From Syntrophaceae bacterium UBA1062 (GTDB lineage Bacteria > Desulfobacterota > Desulfomonilia > UBA1062), in NCBI GenBank assembly GCA_002316295.1, contig DCDF01000275.1, positions 1-8,896 of the forward strand: a stretch of DNA of 8,896 nt, read 5' to 3'. Both the position numbers and the translations under genes were made by a program. The notes below the pieces were generated by a model that worked only from the letters and a program-made list of their open reading frames with translations, did not search any database and was not told where the DNA came from. Positions 6,820-8,896 of the stretch are shown here, in pieces (the first letter of the stretch is position 1; every line of letters begins with the position of its first letter).

Positions 6820-6845
6820 TGATTGCGAGGAAAGGGACGGGCCCC

Positions 6846-8684
6846 TCAGTTCAGGAAATTGATCCGTCCCAGGGCGGCGCCGTCCTGGCCGTAGAGGAGC
6901 TCGGGGATGCCGTACCCGCTGGCCGGGAATGCATCCTTGAGGAAGTAGAGCAGCGCCATCCACTCCTTGAGCTCCTGAACGCCGGGGTTGAGACTCGCGT
7001 CGAGCCGCCTGGTCATGTACAGCGCCGGGTCGATGACTTCGCCGTGTTCGTCGCGCGGGATGATTTGCAGGCCCATGGAGGTCACCGCACCCATCATCTG
7101 CAGGGCGTAGAGATCGACCACGCAGTGATAGACCGTCTCCGTGTCCGAGAGGTCGATCGGGACGGCTTCGCCGGTGCAGAACGTATCGGCCGGATCGTAG
7201 AGCGCCACGCTCCTGACGCCAGCATAATAGGGGGCGTACATCGGGTCGTAGTATATCTGGAGGCCGGAGAAGTTCAGATAGAAGTCTGAGCCGATCACAG
7301 GGGCGACCGTCAGCGCCGCCTCGCAGATGTTCCGGAGATCGCCTGCCGTCACGTACAGAGACATGAGGGGATATCCCGGTACCGGCTGCGAGGTGTCCGG
7401 GGAAATGCCAAGCGGCAGCACATTGTATATATCGGCGAACGTGATGAAGCCCGTGGTGCCCGGATAGAGATTGTCACGGATGACTCCGCTTGCAACCACG
7501 CTGAAATCGCACGGGTTCCCATCATTCAGGGGCGCCAGGGAGCTGGCTACGGCCCGGATCGAGTCGGCAGCGAGGTTCCCGAGGCTGGACTCCTGAAGCG
7601 ATAGGAGCTCGACGGGGAAGCCTGTCCTGGACACGGGGCTCTCCATGGTGACGCCGAGCTGGGCGATGCCTGCGTTGATGAATGCATGATACTGTTCCAC
7701 CATGGCCTGGATCGCTGGGTCGCCCGGTACGTCGTCATCCACCGGTATGAGGGTGAACTTGTAGCCCACCATCTTACGAGTCAGGATGTTGTAGGTGATG
7801 TCGAGCCTGCTGAGGTATTCGCCGTACTCGCCGGGAGAGAAGATGAGCGTGTTCGATTCGCCGGCGATGATGACATCGGCTGTGGCGGTATGATAGTGCC
7901 CCGAAGCAATGATGTCGATGCCCGTGACGTTCGCGGCAAGGTCTGCGTCGTCACCTGTTCCGCTGCTCCCAACACCTCCGTGGGACAGGACGACCACCAG
8001 ATCCACGCACTTGCTCTTCAGGTCGTTCACCTGCTGCTGAATGAATGCGTAGTCGTGGTTGAAGGTGACGGGAGCCGCCACCGGCGCTTTTGAATCCGAG
8101 TCCGGGCCCATGACGCCCAGAATGCCCACCTTGATCCCGTAAGGGTAACTGATGATCTTTTTGTCCACGATGATCCCGGAATCTTTTACGGTCTGCAGGA
8201 CATTGCCTTCGGGGATGACCATGTTGGTGGCCACCACCGGTACGCTGAACCCGTTTGACGCCCCGTTGGACAGCAGCATCGCCAGCCCGGAGGGCGACCA
8301 GTCGAACTCATGGTTGCCCAGGGTGACGGCGTCGTAGCCCATCATGCTGAAGAACTTCAGCGAGATCGGGTCTGCCGCGCTCAAGTCGTACACCGTTCCC
8401 ATGGAAAAGTCGCCAGAATCGACGAGCAGAGTCGGTATGCACTTGGCCGCCTGCTCCTCGCGGATGCTGTTGATGAGGGTTGCCAGCCGCGCGTACCCGC
8501 CGGTCACGGAATCGTTGTCTGAGGTGTCGAGCGGGGTGTAATCGAGAAACGGCCCATACCCGCTCGCATGGTGGTGCACGTCTGATGTCTGGAGGATGGT
8601 GACGGTGATGTTCGCCCAGCGGCATCCCGTCATGAAAACAATGAGAACCATTCCCGCCAATGCAATCCATTTTGCCCTCTTCAT
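6846..8684 (-). CDS. Lipoprotein 5'-nucleotidase / metallophosphatase (UshA-like)
   Basis: A 612-residue envelope enzyme of the 5'-nucleotidase family, which removes phosphate from nucleotides or related phosphoesters outside the cytoplasm. A signal peptide (about 1-20) ends in MTGC, a plausible lipobox with C21 as lipidation site. The metallophosphatase domain shows SDVH (D35, H37), DSGDF (D92), GNHEFD (123-128, N124/H125), LSHGG (H235) and SGHYH (H263, H265), a full set of metal and catalytic residues. The C-terminal substrate-binding domain shows LGNLAADSIR (368-377), YNVLPLG (420-426) and the aromatic stretch FSGLQIYYDP (472-481). ATG at 8682-8684 was chosen because AAAGGAG lies 8 bases before it and the signal peptide follows directly. 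A longer frame back to 8753 is open but lacks these features. It stands alone, with its own promoter and terminator. The exact substrate is unknown. Confidence 0.88.
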   Translation of the reverse strand: MKRAKWIALAGMVLIVFMTGCRWANITVTILQTSDVHHHASGYGPFLDYTPLDTSDNDSVTGGYARLATLINSIREEQAAKCIPTLLVDSGDFSMGTVYDLSAADPISLKFFSMMGYDAVTLGNHEFDWSPSGLAMLLSNGASNGFSVPVVATNMVIPEGNVLQTVKDSGIIVDKKIISYPYGIKVGILGVMGPDSDSKAPVAAPVTFNHDYAFIQQQVNDLKSKCVDLVVVLSHGGVGSSGTGDDADLAANVTGIDIIASGHYHTATADVIIAGESNTLIFSPGEYGEYLSRLDITYNILTRKMVGYKFTLIPVDDDVPGDPAIQAMVEQYHAFINAGIAQLGVTMESPVSRTGFPVELLSLQESSLGNLAADSIRAVASSLAPLNDGNPCDFSVVASGVIRDNLYPGTTGFITFADIYNVLPLGISPDTSQPVPGYPLMSLYVTAGDLRNICEAALTVAPVIGSDFYLNFSGLQIYYDPMYAPYYAGVRSVALYDPADTFCTGEAVPIDLSDTETVYHCVVDLYALQMMGAVTSMGLQIIPRDEHGEVIDPALYMTRRLDASLNPGVQELKEWMALLYFLKDAFPASGYGIPELLYGQDGAALGRINFLN

Positions 8685-8692
8685 AACCTGTT

Positions 8693-8699
8693 CTCCTTT
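8693..8699 (-). promoter_or_regulatory. Shine-Dalgarno site of the 5'-nucleotidase gene
   Basis: AAAGGAG on the minus strand lies 8 bases before the ATG at 8682-8684. It decides this start over the upstream in-frame ATG at 8751-8753. Confidence 0.8.
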
Positions 8700-8778
8700 C
8701 AATGAGATGAGACGATAACACCCTTCAAAAACCGACTCGCAGAGCCAGTGCATTCAAACGATTCGGCAGGAAGAATAT

Positions 8779-8788
8779 GAATATATTC
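8779..8788. repeat. 10-base palindrome in the nucleotidase leader
   Basis: GAATATATTC is a perfect palindrome, with a further GAATAT half directly beside it (8773-8778). It lies about 15-25 bases downstream of the predicted transcription start of the nucleotidase gene. It could be an operator, but AT-rich palindromes of this size also arise by chance. Confidence 0.35.
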
Positions 8789-8810
8789 ACCTGAGCGGGG
8801 AAGAACTTTC

Positions 8811-8839
8811 TTTATATCCTGTATTTCTTCACCTGTCAT
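8811..8839 (-). promoter_or_regulatory. Predicted sigma-70-type promoter of the 5'-nucleotidase gene
   Basis: On the minus strand ATGACA (8834-8839) and TATAAA (8811-8816) are separated by 17 bases. Each hexamer matches the consensus at five of six positions. Transcription would start near 8804 and leave a leader of about 120 bases before the ATG at 8684. I see no known riboswitch in that leader. Confidence 0.55.
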
Positions 8840-8861
8840 CAGGAGAAAATCGAGAAGAAAG

Positions 8862-8883
8862 TGGAGGGGTCATGGAGGGGTCA
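8862..8883 (+). repeat. Tandem 11-base repeat, two copies
   Basis: TGGAGGGGTCA occurs twice head to tail (8862-8872 and 8873-8883). The second copy runs into GGTCTTGACATGT at the window end. GGGGTCAGGTCTTGACAT resembles repeats that I recall beside REP-associated Y1 transposase genes in deltaproteobacteria, so this may be the edge of a mobile repeat unit. The repeat is directly visible; the mobile link is from memory and not checked. Confidence 0.5.
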
Positions 8884-8896
8884 GGTCTTGACATGT

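Noticed and set aside
8685..8753. Start at 8751-8753 for the nucleotidase, adding 23 residues
   Set aside because: It would place 23 extra residues before a clear lipoprotein signal peptide, and the strong Shine-Dalgarno site belongs to the ATG at 8682-8684.
8872..8896. A possible plus-strand gene start, ATG at 8872-8874 with GGAGGGG before it
   Set aside because: Only eight codons are visible before the edge, and both the apparent binding site and the start lie inside the 11-base tandem repeat, so chance is a better explanation.
1..8896. CRISPR arrays, tRNA or rRNA genes, integrases, toxin-antitoxin or defence genes
   Set aside because: I saw no regularly spaced repeats, no tRNA-like cloverleaf, and no coding frame with such motifs. 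The intergenic regions are too short to hide a sizeable extra gene.

Overview
The window looks like chromosomal DNA from a moderately GC-rich Gram-negative bacterium. LpxC (lipid A synthesis) and a lipoprotein signal peptide imply an outer membrane and a lipoprotein pathway. The order lpxC, NtrY-like kinase, NtrX-like sigma-54 activator, radical SAM protein, together with fdhE and tat genes, suggests an anaerobic deltaproteobacterium (Desulfobacterota). That assignment is inferred from gene content and protein style, not from a database search.

Layout. Positions 1-4622 (minus strand) form one tight operon read right to left: lpxC, ntrY-like sensor kinase, ntrX-like response regulator, and the N-terminal part of a radical SAM protein that leaves the window on the left. 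Junctions are a 4-base ATGA overlap, a 3-base gap and an 11-base overlap, so the genes are probably co-transcribed and translationally coupled. Positions 4623-4724 are a short divergent promoter region. Positions 4725-5799 (plus strand) carry a TatA/TatB-family gene and tatC, the core of a twin-arginine translocase. Positions 5800-5955 lie between convergent gene ends and hold only a weak inverted repeat. Positions 5956-6666 (minus) encode a short FdhE-type formate dehydrogenase accessory protein. A strong rho-independent terminator at about 6763-6819 closes the next gene, a lipoprotein 5'-nucleotidase/metallophosphatase (6846-8684, minus). That gene has a good sigma-70-type promoter and a leader of about 120 bases (8685-8839). 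The right edge (8862-8896) holds an 11-base tandem repeat running into a motif that resembles repeats I recall near REP-associated transposases.

How the genes fit together. Tat exports folded cofactor-containing enzymes, and FdhE prepares formate dehydrogenase for Tat export, so these neighbours plausibly serve the same respiratory enzyme, although no formate dehydrogenase gene is in the window. The lpxC-ntrYX operon places an envelope biosynthesis enzyme with a membrane sensor and a sigma-54 activator. The target genes cannot be read from this sequence.

Most of the window is ordinary housekeeping and regulatory DNA, and I found no convincing undescribed system. The points most worth checking are the promoters that sit almost on the start codons of tat and lpxC (predicted leaderless or nearly leaderless mRNAs), the mixed TatA/TatB identity, and the possible mobile repeat at the right edge.
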